Source: Tannerella sp. (GTDB lineage Bacteria > Bacteroidota > Bacteroidia > Bacteroidales > Tannerellaceae). From it: a stretch of 7,147 bases of DNA. The notes beneath the pieces were generated by a model. That model ran no database searches, was not told the origin of the DNA, and worked only from the letters and a program-made list of their open reading frames with translations. A program made the translations under genes and the position numbers. Location of the stretch: NCBI GenBank assembly GCA_031263835.1, contig JAISEZ010000169.1:1-7147 (forward strand). Reading direction: 5' to 3'. This document shows, piece by piece, positions 6,797-7,147 of the stretch. Numbering within the stretch: the first letter of the stretch is position 1; every line of letters begins with the position of its first letter.

Positions 6797-7147
6797 GTTG
6801 ACGCCATCGGGGAAACCCTGTCGCAACTTGCAGGATTTTTCCAATGGACATTTTGGGATAATTACAGGACAAAAACACACCGGGTGGATGACCGTATTGT
6901 GAGCATCCATCAGCCGCATGTCCGCCCCATCGTCCGTGGCAAGTCAAAAGCGAATGTTGAGTTCGGTGCCAAGATTCACCTGTCGCTCATTGATGGCATC
7001 AGTTTCCTTGATGAACTGAGTTGGGATGCTTTCAATGAAGGCGGTCATCTGGAAGCATACATCGAACAATACCGCAGGCGTTTCGGATTCTATCCGGCGG
7101 AAGTTTTGGCCGATAAAATCTACTGCACGCGAGAGAACCGCCGGCTG
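6797..7147 (+). pseudogene. 5'-truncated IS5/IS1182-type DDE transposase, continues past the window
   Basis: A 117-codon frame is open from just after the in-frame TAA at 6794-6796 to the window end. It has no usable start codon at its beginning. The translation contains DDRIVSIHQPHVRPIVRGK, VEFGAKIHLSLIDG, FLDELSWDAFNEGGHLEAYI and FGFYPAEVLADKIYCTRENR. These are hallmark segments of the central catalytic part of long IS5/IS1182-family transposases. The DK pair in LADKIYCTRENR is likely one of the catalytic aspartate positions. The N-terminal part expected in this family, probably 150 or more residues, is absent. The sequence instead joins directly to the palindromic element and octamer array. 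It is therefore a remnant at its 5' end, though the 3' part outside the window may be intact. Confidence 0.88.

Noticed and set aside
6457..6919. Two minus-strand frames (6738-6457 and 6919-6521) through the repeats
   Set aside because: They read through inverted repeats, the octamer array and the antisense of the transposase, so they are artefacts of repeat sequence.

Overview
The window comes from a member of the Bacteroidetes, most likely order Bacteroidales, with a fairly GC-rich chromosome. Three things point there. One gene carries a type B (CHU_C, gliding-motility-associated) C-terminal domain used by the type IX secretion system. A promoter matches the Bacteroidetes sigma-A pattern TTG-N19-TAnnTTTG exactly. 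The UvrA and MltD-type transglycosylase sequences also have Bacteroidetes character. Genus cannot be fixed from the sequence alone.

Positions 1 to about 5400 hold a compact operon on the minus strand. Reading from its promoter (5357-5328) it encodes: a secreted 445-residue protein with a signal peptide, a PKD-like segment and a CHU_C domain (5305-3968); a membrane-anchored or exported lytic transglycosylase of MltD type (3971-3003), whose ATG overlaps the previous stop as ATGA; and UvrA, the damage-sensing ATPase of nucleotide excision repair (2989-92), starting 13 bases after the transglycosylase stop. The first two plausibly act in the envelope. UvrA is a cytosolic DNA repair protein and probably shares only the transcript.

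Upstream of the operon, also on the minus strand, is a stand-alone 221-residue conserved-looking protein of unknown function (6076-5411). It ends in a strong rho-independent terminator (5388-5356), and the T-tract of that terminator supplies the -33 TTG of the operon promoter.

From 6077 to the right edge the sequence changes character. First comes an AT-richer intergenic stretch with little in it. Next is a run of 13 imperfect 8-bp units (6433-6536). This is followed by a 258-bp non-coding palindromic element (6536-6793) with perfect 40-bp terminal inverted repeats and a possible TAA target duplication. Last is the 5'-truncated, internally open remnant of an IS5/IS1182-type transposase on the plus strand, which runs off the window. 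This right-hand third is a repeat and insertion hotspot. No complete new defence or metabolic system is visible. The most unusual items are the palindromic element and its exact fit into the octamer/transposase junction.
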